DNA of 64,000 nt from Gottfriedia sp049568075 (GCA_049568075.1 CP144911.1); one strand, 5' to 3'; shown: positions 1-8,958, counted from the stretch's first letter. Notes: a model not told the origin generated them from the sequence alone. Made by a program: numbers and translations.

Positions 1-280
1 TTGTTTCCCAACCAGAGGGTTCTAACGAAATGCCTTCGCCAATCACATTTATATAAGGTTTTGTGGGACTAGCACCACCTGACTTTGTAGTCATTGCCTC
101 AGGAACTACATATTGTAGAGTCGATTTAATTTTACCCTCACCATCCATATCTATAGAAGAACCTACTATAATATTTAAATCCTCTATTGGTTTACTACTC
201 CAGCATCCTGATAATAAAGTTAAGAGACTTAGATAAAAAAATGTATTTATTAAGATTCGTTTATATCTATATTTTCTCAT
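1..280 (-). CDS. GerC-type spore germinant receptor lipoprotein (N-terminal part, runs off window)
   Basis: This gene starts with ATG at 278-280, overlaps the end of gerB by 14 bases and is cut by the window edge, so only about 93 residues are seen. The N-terminus has a short basic stretch, a hydrophobic segment and a lipobox (LLSGC), followed by CWSSKPIEDLNIIVG. That is the standard opening of GerAC/GerKC-type lipoproteins, where Cys-Trp and a (D/E)LN(x)I motif follow the lipidated cysteine. The family forms the C subunit of germinant receptors, anchored to the outer face of the spore inner membrane. Position as third subunit gene after gerA and gerB supports this. The nutrient recognised cannot be told from sequence. 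Confidence 0.88.
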   Translation of the reverse strand, partial: MRKYRYKRILINTFFYLSLLTLLSGCWSSKPIEDLNIIVGSSIDMDGEGKIKSTLQYVVPEAMTTKSGGASPTKPYINVIGEGISLEPSGWET

Positions 281-1370
281 TTAATTTTTTCCTCACAAAT
301 GAAATCACAAGCAGGAGAAGAGGGATAATGCCAAATAAATAAAATGAAGTATTTCCGATTGTATCGGCCATTTTAAACGTTTCATTTATATCTTTTGGAA
401 TCATTGCAATAATGTAAATAAATGGTAATGAACCAAAGAGAAACGGCTTCATACTTTTTTTATTAAAAATTTGAGTTACTCCCAGGGCACAAATATAATA
501 TGCAATGATAAATGTACCAAAAATTTGCATAATCCAAATAACTAGTAGCAATGAGTCAAATCTTTCTACAATTAGACCTTGTATATCATAGCTTCGAATA
601 TAAGTTAGTACAGGCCAAGTTTGTAATAAAACACCATCTACCGAGAAAGCACCAACTACAGCAACAACGGTTACTGAATAAAAAACAAATGGTATACCTA
701 TCCCAAGTATAATTGATTTTGTAATTTTCTTTTTATCCTTCATAAACATAAAAATAAACAAAACCACTTCAAAACCTGAAAAAGAAAGGGAGGTTGTTTT
801 AAGCCCATTAAGAACGGGCTTGAAACCATTTCCTAGGACCGGACGTAGGTTGTCTATCTCAACAATTTCTATTCCTAAAAAAATAACTAATAAAAAGAAT
901 AATACAGTGATCGGAAAAATAATTTCTAATATTCTAGCGATTGGATTGATGCCACCTAGAACTAAATATAAACCAATCCACAAGAATGGAATTAAAATGG
1001 CCCAAGTAGGAGTACCTTGTAATAAGAATAATCTAGTAGTTTCTGCCATTACACGAACCTCAAAAGCTGAAAGGAAAATATAATAAATAACTATGATAAA
1101 ACCTAGTGGGATTGCCAACCATTTACCAATTAATTTTTGAGTAAATTGAAAATAGGTTTCGTTAGGATATTGTTTACATAGCATAACTAGAAAGAAGACT
1201 AAGATCATAATTAATAATCCTGAAATTATTACGGAAATCCAACCATCTGGCGTTTTTACTTTGTCGGTAATCGTTCTTGGTAATAGTAAAATTCCTGCAC
1301 CGAAAATAAAATTCACCATTAGCATCACTGTTTGACTGACTGATATACGATCAATTGGCTCTGAATTCAT
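267..1370 (-). CDS. GerB-type germinant receptor permease subunit (APC/spore permease family)
   Basis: The 367-residue protein is almost entirely made of hydrophobic segments (about ten). It opens with IDRISVSQTVMLMVNFIFGAG, which matches the start of GerAB/GerKB spore germination permeases. These belong to the APC superfamily and bind the germinant within the spore inner membrane. Length is normal for the family (about 365). ATG at 1368-1370 is preceded by a GGAAGG-type ribosome binding site. It lies 25 bases downstream of gerA and overlaps gerC by 14 bases, so A, B and C are one operon. Specificity is not predictable. Confidence 0.93.
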   Translation of the reverse strand: MNSEPIDRISVSQTVMLMVNFIFGAGILLLPRTITDKVKTPDGWISVIISGLLIMILVFFLVMLCKQYPNETYFQFTQKLIGKWLAIPLGFIIVIYYIFLSAFEVRVMAETTRLFLLQGTPTWAILIPFLWIGLYLVLGGINPIARILEIIFPITVLFFLLVIFLGIEIVEIDNLRPVLGNGFKPVLNGLKTTSLSFSGFEVVLFIFMFMKDKKKITKSIILGIGIPFVFYSVTVVAVVGAFSVDGVLLQTWPVLTYIRSYDIQGLIVERFDSLLLVIWIMQIFGTFIIAYYICALGVTQIFNKKSMKPFLFGSLPFIYIIAMIPKDINETFKMADTIGNTSFYLFGIIPLLLLVISFVRKKLNEKI

Positions 1371-1395
1371 TACTTAGTACACCTTCCTTCTTATG

Positions 1396-2958
1396 CTATT
1401 TCATCCTTCTTGTTTTTTTTGACTGCAGGCTTTTAGGTCGATTCTTCATCATAAATAAAGGAGCTCTTACGATGAAATCTTTCCAATCACTAAATCGAAT
1501 TGGAGCAGCGGGACTTAGATATGGAACACCAAAGCTTTTTAGTTGAACTAAATGACTACAAATTAATAGGAAAAATAAAATGACTCCATATAATCCAAAG
1601 ACACTCGCAAAAATCATAGATAAAAAACGAAGCATTCGAAGGGCAATTCCTACATTATATTGTGGTAATGTAAATGAGGAAATTGCTGTTACTGCAACAA
1701 CAATAACCATGATCGTACTTACAATTCCAGCTTCAACTGCGGCCTGACCAATAATTAACCCACCAACTATTCCTAACGATTGCCCAATCGGTTTAGGTAA
1801 ACGAAGTCCGGCTTCCCTTAATACTTCGATCGAGATTTCCATTATCAGTGCTTCAATTAACGGAGGAAATGGGACGCCACCTCTAGTTGCTGCTATATGA
1901 AATACTAACTTTGTCGGAATTAAACCTTGGTGAAATGAAATAAATGCAATGTATAAAGATGGAGCGAATAAAGCAATAAAACATGCAAGATATCGTAATA
2001 ATCGTACTAAAGTAGCTGCCAACCATCTTTCATAATAATCCTCAGGAGATTGGATTAACATCTGAAAAGTTACAGGAGCAATTAGCGCAAATGGAGAACC
2101 ATCTAATATAATGGCTACCCGACCTTCCATTAAAGCACTCATAACTCGATCAGGACGTTCAGTACTTTGAATCTGAGGAAAAGGACTTAAATAATCATCT
2201 TCTATTAATTGTTCAATATAACCAGAGTCGGGGACGCTATCAATTTCAATTCTTTTTATTCGTTTTTTTACTTCTTCAATAAGCTGTGAATCCGCAATAG
2301 TTGAGATGTATGCTATCACTAATTGTTTTTTTGAAACTTCCCCAACTTCATATCCGATCATTGTTAAATCTGGATTTTTTCCGGAACGTCTTAACATAGC
2401 AGTGTTATCAGCTAAATTTTCAACAAAGCCAAGTCTTGGTCCACGAACAAGTGCCTCAGAATCAGGTTCTTTTACATCTCTAGTTTTTGTTAATGCTTCT
2501 CCAATCAAAAAACATTCAGAAATACCATCGACTAACAAAGCAATCGAGCCGAATAGAACATCTGATTTTAATTTTTTATATGTAGTGATTTCTTCAATTG
2601 TACAAACAGTAAGAGATTTTTCTTTAATACATTTTTTAATGTCTTCTAGATTTAAAGATTGTCCGTTATTTTTTTGATTGGTGGCTATTTCAGTTAGTCC
2701 CGTCATTAATTCGCCCAGAATATGCTTTTGAATTAAGTCTGCATTAGATAAGCCGTCAATAAAAATGATTGCTAGTTGAATATCTGTTTCACCTAATAGA
2801 AATTCTCTAAATTTAACATCAGAATTATGTCCAATTTCTTTAAAAATCCAATCCAAATTCACTTGGAGATCACTGGATAAGATTTCATTACTATTTTGAG
2901 ATTGATCATTTAGAGATGCCACATTTTCTGAGTTTTTATTGGATCTCCAACGCTTCAT
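1396..2958 (-). CDS. GerA-type germinant receptor subunit A
   Basis: The 520-residue protein has a soluble N-terminal half (about residues 1-290) and a membrane-embedded C-terminal part with about five hydrophobic segments, the layout of GerAA/GerKA. Family hallmarks are visible: PDSGYIEQLIED in the soluble part, PFPPLIEAL before the membrane region, and KPIGQSLGIVGGLIIGQAA in it. Subunit A works with B and C to sense nutrients and trigger release of dipicolinate and ions from the spore. The ATG at 2956-2958 follows GGAGAAAGAG, which is inside the end of the small upstream gene, suggesting translational coupling. Confidence 0.95.
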   Translation of the reverse strand: MKRWRSNKNSENVASLNDQSQNSNEILSSDLQVNLDWIFKEIGHNSDVKFREFLLGETDIQLAIIFIDGLSNADLIQKHILGELMTGLTEIATNQKNNGQSLNLEDIKKCIKEKSLTVCTIEEITTYKKLKSDVLFGSIALLVDGISECFLIGEALTKTRDVKEPDSEALVRGPRLGFVENLADNTAMLRRSGKNPDLTMIGYEVGEVSKKQLVIAYISTIADSQLIEEVKKRIKRIEIDSVPDSGYIEQLIEDDYLSPFPQIQSTERPDRVMSALMEGRVAIILDGSPFALIAPVTFQMLIQSPEDYYERWLAATLVRLLRYLACFIALFAPSLYIAFISFHQGLIPTKLVFHIAATRGGVPFPPLIEALIMEISIEVLREAGLRLPKPIGQSLGIVGGLIIGQAAVEAGIVSTIMVIVVAVTAISSFTLPQYNVGIALRMLRFLSMIFASVFGLYGVILFFLLICSHLVQLKSFGVPYLSPAAPIRFSDWKDFIVRAPLFMMKNRPKSLQSKKTRRMK

Positions 2959-2963
2959 TTAAA

Positions 2964-3089
2964 TCACTCTTTCTCCATAAAATGAACCCATTTGAAAAAT
3001 TTTGATAAACCTACAGGAACGATAAAGGTAACAAAAGCTTGGATGAAAACAGGATACTCAGGTATAAATGAAATAATCTTTTTAAACAT
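2964..3089 (-). CDS. 41-residue single-span membrane protein heading the ger operon (candidate D-type accessory)
   Basis: A short gene ends 5 bases before the gerA start codon. It has a clear ribosome binding site (GAGGATG, 5 bases before the ATG). The translation begins MFKKIISFIPEYPVFIQ, followed by a hydrophobic stretch rich in F, V and I, then a KWVHFMEKE tail: one likely membrane span. Small membrane proteins called D subunits are known in or next to some gerA-family operons of Bacillus and modulate germination, though those usually have about 70-80 residues and two spans. This one is shorter, so the link is by position and not by recognised homology. Its stop codon region carries the gerA ribosome binding site. 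Confidence 0.6.
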   Translation of the reverse strand: MFKKIISFIPEYPVFIQAFVTFIVPVGLSKFFKWVHFMEKE

Positions 3090-3400
3090 TTAATCATCCT
3101 CAGGTAAAGTATTAATAAAGTTTAAAGGTATTATTTCCCATTGTAGGAAAAGCATGCAAAAAGATTGGGAAAGTAACATACATACTGAAATGAAAATAAT
3201 AGATAACCCAAAAGTATTTAAATAATTAATTAATTTTAATTAAATAATTGAATATTTCCTATTTTAAAAAAATGACAAAATAGTATAATAAACCTAATAG
3301 AGTATGTGTGATATTACCTAATTTTTCACTTTTTATCTAGATAAAAGGTTGGGAATGTTGATAAAAAAAGATTATTACCAGGTATGGAGAGGAAAAGCTT
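3090..3400. other. Divergent intergenic region between the ger operon and an HTH-TPR regulator
   Basis: About 310 very AT-rich bases without a convincing gene. It must hold promoters for the ger operon (minus strand) and for the regulator at 3401 (plus strand). A TATAAT hexamer lies near 3284-3289 on the plus strand but its -35 match is poor. I could not place a sigma-G promoter for the ger operon with confidence. Confidence 0.5.
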
Positions 3401-4672
3401 ATGAATCAGATACTTCTATATGATTTTCTTACATTAATGAATGACAAAAAATGGAATAAAGCTGATTTGGCTAAATATTCTGGAATCCATATTAGTGATA
3501 TTAGTAGAGTATTTAATAATAAAAAGCCCTTATCTTTGCATTATTTAGATGCAATTACAGAAGCATTCGGTTTGGCAGAAGGACATTTTTACTCGGGCTA
3601 TACACAATTATGCTTTAATCAGAATCGATATTTAGATAAACGAAGAAGTGTAGCATTTATTTATAAATGTGCAATAAATGGATTTAAAAAAGAGTTGAAC
3701 TTTATCATTTCTGAAATGTTAGAGGAAAAATCTAAGACAATACGAACTAAAAATTTACAAAATTTATTTGAGATTGCTGAAAAGTTATTTGCTGAAGGGA
3801 AAGAGAAAGAGGCTTTACCTTTATATGAAATCATTATTCATCACATGCCAGATCAAACTGCAGAAGAAGTCGCTATTAGTTATTTCAGAAAGTACTATTT
3901 AAATAGATTAACAGAAGAAGGACCAGCTACTCTTGTCCATGTTCTAGAATATGTGAGCTATATGCCAGATGATTTTCAGGAACTAACAATTTTATATATT
4001 ACAGCTACTTACTATATGTTAAAACAATGGGACAAAGTCCTTCATTATGCGAAGCGATTAGAAAAAATGGCGAAGAATGAAAAGCAATTTGGTTATGGGT
4101 TAGTATACCAAGGTTTCGCTTTAAATAGGTTAAGTAATTCAATCGATGAAGTGCTTGAAATAATAAGGAAATATAGTAAGATTAATGATTTTTTTGCAGA
4201 GGCTGCAATCGGTAATCGGTATGTCACATTCCTTGATTTTGGTGAATTACATTATGTAGATGAATACTACGATTGGATTAAAGATAGAGATGATTTATAT
4301 GTAGGCATTCCGAGAATTATTGAATCCTATGTAAAATTAGGTAGATTAGAAGATGCTTTAGCTTTAATCAATCAGCATGAAAATGTAATTAATGAGATGG
4401 CCAATAGTTCAAATTTGTATAAACAACAATTGTACTTAGATTTCTGTTATGCACAATCACTTTTAAAATGTGAAAAAAAGCAATATATTGAAGGGTTAAA
4501 TGAATTAATAAAGGTAGCTAGAAAAGTTAAAAATGTAGGTATAATTGAAAAATTTAAACAATGCTTATTATCAATTTGGCACTATAGAGATCATTTAACA
4601 GAACAATTAAATGAGGATTATATTCAAATGTTAAGTGAGGACGGAACCAGGCGAATAATTTATATGCAGTGA
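3401..4672 (+). CDS. HTH-TPR transcriptional regulator, RRNPP-like architecture
   Basis: The 423-residue protein begins with a helix-turn-helix of the XRE type (residues about 8-60, WNKADLAKYSGIHISDISRV), followed by a long all-helical region with TPR-like helix pairs (for example AEKLFAEGKEKEALPLYEII and KLGRLEDALALINQHE). This is the layout of RRNPP regulators (PlcR, NprR, Rgg, AimR), whose TPR domain binds a short signalling peptide. No cognate peptide gene is visible directly downstream, where a terminator-like hairpin and a convergent gene follow. The ATG at 3401 has GGAGAGG 8 bases upstream. Target genes are unknown. It is monocistronic, with no phage context. Confidence 0.7.
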   Translation: MNQILLYDFLTLMNDKKWNKADLAKYSGIHISDISRVFNNKKPLSLHYLDAITEAFGLAEGHFYSGYTQLCFNQNRYLDKRRSVAFIYKCAINGFKKELNFIISEMLEEKSKTIRTKNLQNLFEIAEKLFAEGKEKEALPLYEIIIHHMPDQTAEEVAISYFRKYYLNRLTEEGPATLVHVLEYVSYMPDDFQELTILYITATYYMLKQWDKVLHYAKRLEKMAKNEKQFGYGLVYQGFALNRLSNSIDEVLEIIRKYSKINDFFAEAAIGNRYVTFLDFGELHYVDEYYDWIKDRDDLYVGIPRIIESYVKLGRLEDALALINQHENVINEMANSSNLYKQQLYLDFCYAQSLLKCEKKQYIEGLNELIKVARKVKNVGIIEKFKQCLLSIWHYRDHLTEQLNEDYIQMLSEDGTRRIIYMQ

Positions 4673-4743
4673 GCCCTTAAACTGGGTTTCTTTTTTTGTT
4701 AACCAACAGCAATAGCTGAAAATTTCTACATTAGACAAATAAA

Positions 4744-4770
4744 CCACAAGGAAGTTTAAAATCCTTGTGG
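4744..4770 (-). terminator. Intrinsic terminator hairpin of the epimerase gene
   Basis: A 9-bp perfect stem (CCACAAGGA / TCCTTGTGG) with a 9-base loop lies just after the stop codon of the minus-strand gene, followed on that strand by TTTATTTGT. A weaker hairpin with a T-run at about 4671-4698 may end the plus-strand regulator gene. Confidence 0.7.
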
Positions 4771-4776
4771 CTAGTT

Positions 4777-5748
4777 TCATTTCTTTTTATAATCCTTAAA
4801 CCATTCAACGAATTTTGCAATACCGTCTTCAATTGAAGTAGTTGGACTATATTGAATATCATTTACGAGTTGATCAATATCGGCATATGTTTCAAGTACT
4901 TCTCCTGAAATCATCGGCAATAATCGAATAGTTGCTTTTATACCAAGTTGCTTTTCTAACACTTCGATAAAATAATTTAAATTCACTGGGCTATTGTTAC
5001 CAATATTATAAAGTTTATAATACGAAGTGGATTCATTTGGTGGCCCATTTTTAATGATTCTTACAATTGATTCAACTACATCATCAATATAAGTAAAATC
5101 TCGTTTCATATTTCCATAATTATAAACATCTATTGGTTGTCCATTAGTGATTGAATTAGCAAATTTATATAGCGCCATATCTGGTCTACCCCATGGCCCA
5201 TAGACTGTAAAAAAACGCAATCCAGTAGTAGGAAGATTAAACGTATGACTATATGAATATGCCATTAATTCATTTGATTTTTTTGTTGCTGCATATAAGC
5301 TAATTGGTTCGTCAACTCGATCATTAATTGAAGAGGGAGTTTTTTTATTATTACCATAAACAGAACTAGAAGAGGCGTATATGAGGTGATTAATTTGATG
5401 ATTTTTACAACACTCTAATATATTGGCAAATCCTACAAGGTTTGATTGAATATATGACCCTGGATTTTCTAAACTATATCTCACCCCAGCCTGTGCTGCT
5501 AGATTAATGACTAGATCGAAATTATATTGTTCAAAGAGCTCTTCTAATAGTTCCATTTCATGTATTGAGCCATTTATGAAACTGAAATTTTCATATATCT
5601 TTAAAAGCTCCAATCTATCAAATTTTAGACTTCTGTCATAATAATCATTTATATTATCAATCCCAATGATCTGAATACCTTGTTCTAATAGGCGCCTACT
5701 TAGATGAAATCCAATAAATCCTGCACATCCAGTAATTAAGATGCGCAT
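4777..5748 (-). CDS. NAD-dependent epimerase/dehydratase, probable UDP-glucuronate 4-epimerase
   Basis: This is an extended short-chain dehydrogenase. It has the NAD-binding GCAGFIG motif at the very N-terminus, the catalytic S-S-S (YASSSSVYG) and YAATK (Tyr-x-x-x-Lys), and the segment TGLRFFTVYGPWGRPDMA. That last segment is characteristic of UDP-GlcA 4-epimerases (Cap1J/LpsL/UGAE type), which make UDP-galacturonate. Together with galU and ugd further on it would take glucose-1-phosphate to UDP-GalA for envelope or coat polymers. The start is uncertain: ATG at 5748 gives the usual MRILITG start but the only strong ribosome binding site (AAGGAGG) is 26 bases away. It is ideally spaced from an in-frame ATT at 5766. 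An ATG at 5805 lies before that site. Confidence 0.85.
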   Translation of the reverse strand: MRILITGCAGFIGFHLSRRLLEQGIQIIGIDNINDYYDRSLKFDRLELLKIYENFSFINGSIHEMELLEELFEQYNFDLVINLAAQAGVRYSLENPGSYIQSNLVGFANILECCKNHQINHLIYASSSSVYGNNKKTPSSINDRVDEPISLYAATKKSNELMAYSYSHTFNLPTTGLRFFTVYGPWGRPDMALYKFANSITNGQPIDVYNYGNMKRDFTYIDDVVESIVRIIKNGPPNESTSYYKLYNIGNNSPVNLNYFIEVLEKQLGIKATIRLLPMISGEVLETYADIDQLVNDIQYSPTTSIEDGIAKFVEWFKDYKKK

Positions 5749-6041
5749 AGTATCAGCTTTTTTAATGTTAAAAACCTCCTTATCTAACAAGAGTTGGAAT
5801 ATCATATGATGGATAAAACGACATAGTTCGAATTTAAATAGAAATATGTATATAACTAGATTAGGAGAAAATACTTTTTAAATAGAATACACATATACCC
5901 TCACAATACTTGGACAAATTCATATTATTACATTAGGTCTAAACACTCTTAGAGCAATAAAAGTAATCTAACCATTTTATTACATTTCATTAAAAAGAAA
6001 TGTGAATTTTTTTATGGGCTCTAAAAAGTAGGAGGGAGAAA

Positions 6042-7139
6042 TTGAATAATATAATAATTGAGCCATGGATTGTCGATGAACTTATTCATGATGAATTCTA
6101 TGTGCCTGAATATATTGAAAAAATTGGACTTGAAGTACTTAAGTTTTATGACCTTCAAGTAAATAGCATGCAAGTAATAACAACGAAAGCTGACAAAGGC
6201 GGCGCGATTTGGAAAATTGAAACAAACGATGGTCCAAAAAGTTTTAAGCTTTTACACAGAAGACCTACTAGAAGTATGTTTAGTTTAGGGGCTCAGAAGT
6301 ATTTAGTTGAAGTTCAACAGGCTAGAGTTCCAAGCATCGTTCGAACTAGAGATGGCGAGGAGTACGTAGAAGCTGGTGGAAAGCTATGGTTCGTTGCAGA
6401 ATGGATTGAAGAGTTGGCACCAGTTTCTAAAGATTTAGAAGGTGCTAAGCAGTTATGTTTTGCTCTTGGTGAGTTTCATCGTTTAAGTAAAGGCTATGTA
6501 CCACCGATTCAAGCAGAAATTGCATCAAGATTGCACAAATGGCCAAAAAGCTATGAAAAAGTATATAACAAAATGAATTGGTTTAGAACAATTGCTTTGG
6601 CCTATGATGAAATGCCTGCTAGTCAGGATTTATTAAATGTAGTAGATACATTTCAAGAACAAGCAAGAAAGAGTATGGAAGACCTAAATAATTCGGGTTA
6701 CTTTAATATGGTGAATGAAGGAAATGCGAGTTGGGGCCTAGTTCACCAAGATTACGGATGGTCAAATGGTCAAATGGGTCCAAATGGAATGTGGATCATT
6801 GATTTAGATGGAGTTGCATATGATTTGCCAATTCGTGATCTTAGAAAACTGATATCTGGTACAATGTCTGATTTATTCGCTTGGGATGCTACATGGGTAA
6901 GAGAAATGATTAACGCATATCATGAAGCAAATCCAATTTCTAAAGAATTATATGAAGTATTAATGATTGATTTTTCAATGCCAAATGAATTTTATAAAAA
7001 CATTAAAGAAGTACTTTATGAACCAGAATTATTTTTAGGCGAATCTACTAAACAATTAATTCAATCAATCGTTGACTTAGAGCAGTCAAAGTGGGCAACA
7101 TTGAATGAAGTTCGCAACGACTGGAGTGGAAAAGAATGA
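6042..7139 (+). CDS. CotS-family spore coat kinase-like protein
   Basis: The 365-residue protein has the aminoglycoside-phosphotransferase/kinase fold of the CotS/CotI/YutH family. Visible are KADKGGAIWKIET in the nucleotide-binding N-lobe, then VHQDYGWSNGQM, which matches the HxDxxxxN catalytic loop, and IIDLDG, which provides the metal-binding Asp. Family members are built into the spore coat, and several are thought to be kinases. A TTG start at 6042 follows AGGAGGGAG. The stop overlaps the next gene by ATGA at 7136-7139, and that next gene is a CotSA-like glycosyltransferase. This is the same gene pair as cotS-cotSA in Bacillus subtilis. Expression in the mother cell is inferred from the family. 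Confidence 0.85.
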   Translation: MNNIIIEPWIVDELIHDEFYVPEYIEKIGLEVLKFYDLQVNSMQVITTKADKGGAIWKIETNDGPKSFKLLHRRPTRSMFSLGAQKYLVEVQQARVPSIVRTRDGEEYVEAGGKLWFVAEWIEELAPVSKDLEGAKQLCFALGEFHRLSKGYVPPIQAEIASRLHKWPKSYEKVYNKMNWFRTIALAYDEMPASQDLLNVVDTFQEQARKSMEDLNNSGYFNMVNEGNASWGLVHQDYGWSNGQMGPNGMWIIDLDGVAYDLPIRDLRKLISGTMSDLFAWDATWVREMINAYHEANPISKELYEVLMIDFSMPNEFYKNIKEVLYEPELFLGESTKQLIQSIVDLEQSKWATLNEVRNDWSGKE

Positions 7140-8806
7140 AAATATTAATGGTATGTACTGAAAACCTACCAGTACCTCCAGTTTTAGGTGGTGCGATTCA
7201 GACTTATATAGCAGGTAGTTTACCTTATTTAAGTAAAGTACACGATATAACAGTATTAGGTGTTAATGATCCATCATTACCAGATGAAGAAACAATCGAC
7301 GGTGTACATTATGTACGTGTGCCAGGGAAAGTATTAGAACTATATCGTGAAGGTGTAGTTGAATACATTAAAGGAAATCAATTTGATTTAATCCACATTT
7401 TTAACAGACCACGACTTGTCCTTCCAATTAGAAAAGTAGCTCCAAAATCAAAAATCACATTGAGCATGCATAATGACATGTTTAATATTGGGAAAATTGC
7501 TGTTGATGAAGCGAATTTAGTATTAGAAGAAGTTTCAAGTATCGTTACGGTAAGTGATTATGTAGGAAATGTCATTCGTGAACTTTATCCTCAAAGTGCA
7601 AATAAAATCAGAACGATCTACTCAGGGGTTGATTCTGACCGTTTCTTACCTGGAAATGATTCAAAAATGATTAGTACGAGAAACACACTTAGAAAAGAGT
7701 TTGGTTTAGAAAATAAAACGGTTATTTTATTCGCTGGAAGACTTTCAGAAAACAAAGGCGTAGACCGTCTAATAAGAGCATTGCCAACACTTTCAAAAAA
7801 GTTCAAAGATTTAGCTTTAGTCATCGTAGGAAGCAATTGGTTTAGTCAAAATAATGTTACGGACTATGTTGCTTATATTCGTGCTATCGCAAAAAAACAA
7901 GATGTACCAATTATTACAACAGGGTTTGTATCACCTTTTGAAATACACAACTGGTTTGCAGTAGCCGATCTATTTGTATGTACTTCATTATGGCAAGAGC
8001 CTCTTGCAAGGGTCCACTATGAAGCCATGGCAGCTGGACTTCCAATTGTAACAACTGCTCGAGGAGGGAATCCTGAAGTTATTATTCCAGGTGAGAATGG
8101 ATTAATCGTAGAAAATCCAGTTGATCCAGATGAATTCGCTACCAAAATCACAGAAATATTATCAAACAAAACGCTAATGAAGAATATGGGGAAAAAAGGT
8201 AGAGAACTTGCAGTTACTAAGTATTTATGGAGTCGTGTAGCAAATGAAATACTATCTACATGGAGCCAAACTGAATATGCTTCATCTATTTCACTAGAAC
8301 AATTAGAACAATATGAACCTCAAACATTATTTAAAACTGCAGTACAAAATACACAGTTGATCGAAACGAATAAAAATGTAGCTGAAGTAAAAGAACCAAC
8401 TGTTGAATCACAAGTAGAAGTATCAGAACCAATAACTCAGTCTGAAACAAAAGCAATGGAAGAAGTCCTAGTGGAAAAATCTAAATCAACATCAAGAGAT
8501 AGAGTAGTAGTAAAAGTTGAAGAATATCCAGCTAATAGTAATCCTAGAGTATTAAGACGAATTAGAAGAGTAACTGATCAGGGTGTAAATAATGTAAACT
8601 CAAATTCAACCCCAAATTCATACCCAAATTCATACCCAAATTCATACCCAAATTCATACCCAAATTCATACCCAAGCCCATATACAAATGAAGTAAGAAG
8701 AGTTGAAAATAGAACTAACAATCAATCTAATCAAGTTAATTCTGAACCTTTTCAATTAAAGAGATTTCCTAGCGTTACTGAATTATATAGAAACAGAAAT
8801 CGATAA
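7136..8806 (+). CDS. CotSA-like GT4 glycosyltransferase with a low-complexity C-terminal extension
   Basis: Residues 1-380 form a two-domain GT-B glycosyltransferase of family 4. Seen are an N-terminal GGAIQTYI motif, FAGRLSENKGVD at the start of the second domain, and the signature EPLARVHYEAMAAGLPIV containing the E-x7-E pattern. CotSA of Bacillus subtilis is about 377 residues, so the remaining ~175 residues are extra. They contain a charged, glutamate-rich linker, an arginine-rich patch (VLRRIRRV) and a run of PNSY repeats. The gene overlaps the upstream CotS-like gene by 4 bases. It is likely a coat-associated sugar transferase; donor and acceptor are unknown. The tail may serve for coat assembly or cross-linking through tyrosines (inference). 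Confidence 0.85.
   Translation: MKILMVCTENLPVPPVLGGAIQTYIAGSLPYLSKVHDITVLGVNDPSLPDEETIDGVHYVRVPGKVLELYREGVVEYIKGNQFDLIHIFNRPRLVLPIRKVAPKSKITLSMHNDMFNIGKIAVDEANLVLEEVSSIVTVSDYVGNVIRELYPQSANKIRTIYSGVDSDRFLPGNDSKMISTRNTLRKEFGLENKTVILFAGRLSENKGVDRLIRALPTLSKKFKDLALVIVGSNWFSQNNVTDYVAYIRAIAKKQDVPIITTGFVSPFEIHNWFAVADLFVCTSLWQEPLARVHYEAMAAGLPIVTTARGGNPEVIIPGENGLIVENPVDPDEFATKITEILSNKTLMKNMGKKGRELAVTKYLWSRVANEILSTWSQTEYASSISLEQLEQYEPQTLFKTAVQNTQLIETNKNVAEVKEPTVESQVEVSEPITQSETKAMEEVLVEKSKSTSRDRVVVKVEEYPANSNPRVLRRIRRVTDQGVNNVNSNSTPNSYPNSYPNSYPNSYPNSYPSPYTNEVRRVENRTNNQSNQVNSEPFQLKRFPSVTELYRNRNR
8612..8683 (+). repeat. 12-bp coding minisatellite (PNSY repeats) in the CotSA-like gene
   Basis: Five perfect head-to-tail copies of CCAAATTCATAC (8612-8671) are followed by one diverged copy (CCAAGCCCATAT). 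The unit is in frame and encodes Pro-Asn-Ser-Tyr. Near-identity at the DNA level points to recent slippage, so copy number probably varies between strains. Confidence 0.95.
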
Positions 8807-8841
8807 AAAATCATATTTTGAGGAAAGTGTCTAATAGAAAG

Positions 8842-8884
8842 AGGCTGTCTCATAAGTTTATGGACTTTTGAGATAGCCTTTTTT
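8842..8884 (+). terminator. Intrinsic terminator after the CotS/CotSA-like operon
   Basis: Inverted repeat AGGCTGTCTCA (8842-8852) and TGAGATAGCCT (8869-8879) followed by TTTTTT. The arm sequence also resembles terminal repeats of some insertion sequences, but no transposase remnant is seen near it. Confidence 0.75.
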
Positions 8885-8958
8885 AGTTTGAAAAATTATT
8901 TATTGATGGTGGGATTGGACGAGAGCAACTTATGCGATGAACACCTTGTTAACATCGC

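Noticed and set aside
3401..4672. AimR (arbitrium) phage regulator
   Set aside because: No phage genes and no AimP-like peptide gene follow; only the general architecture is shared.
8842..8884. Insertion sequence end (GAGGCTGTCTCA-type terminal repeat)
   Set aside because: The two arms form a compact hairpin with a T-run directly after an operon, and no transposase fragment is seen; a terminator explains it.
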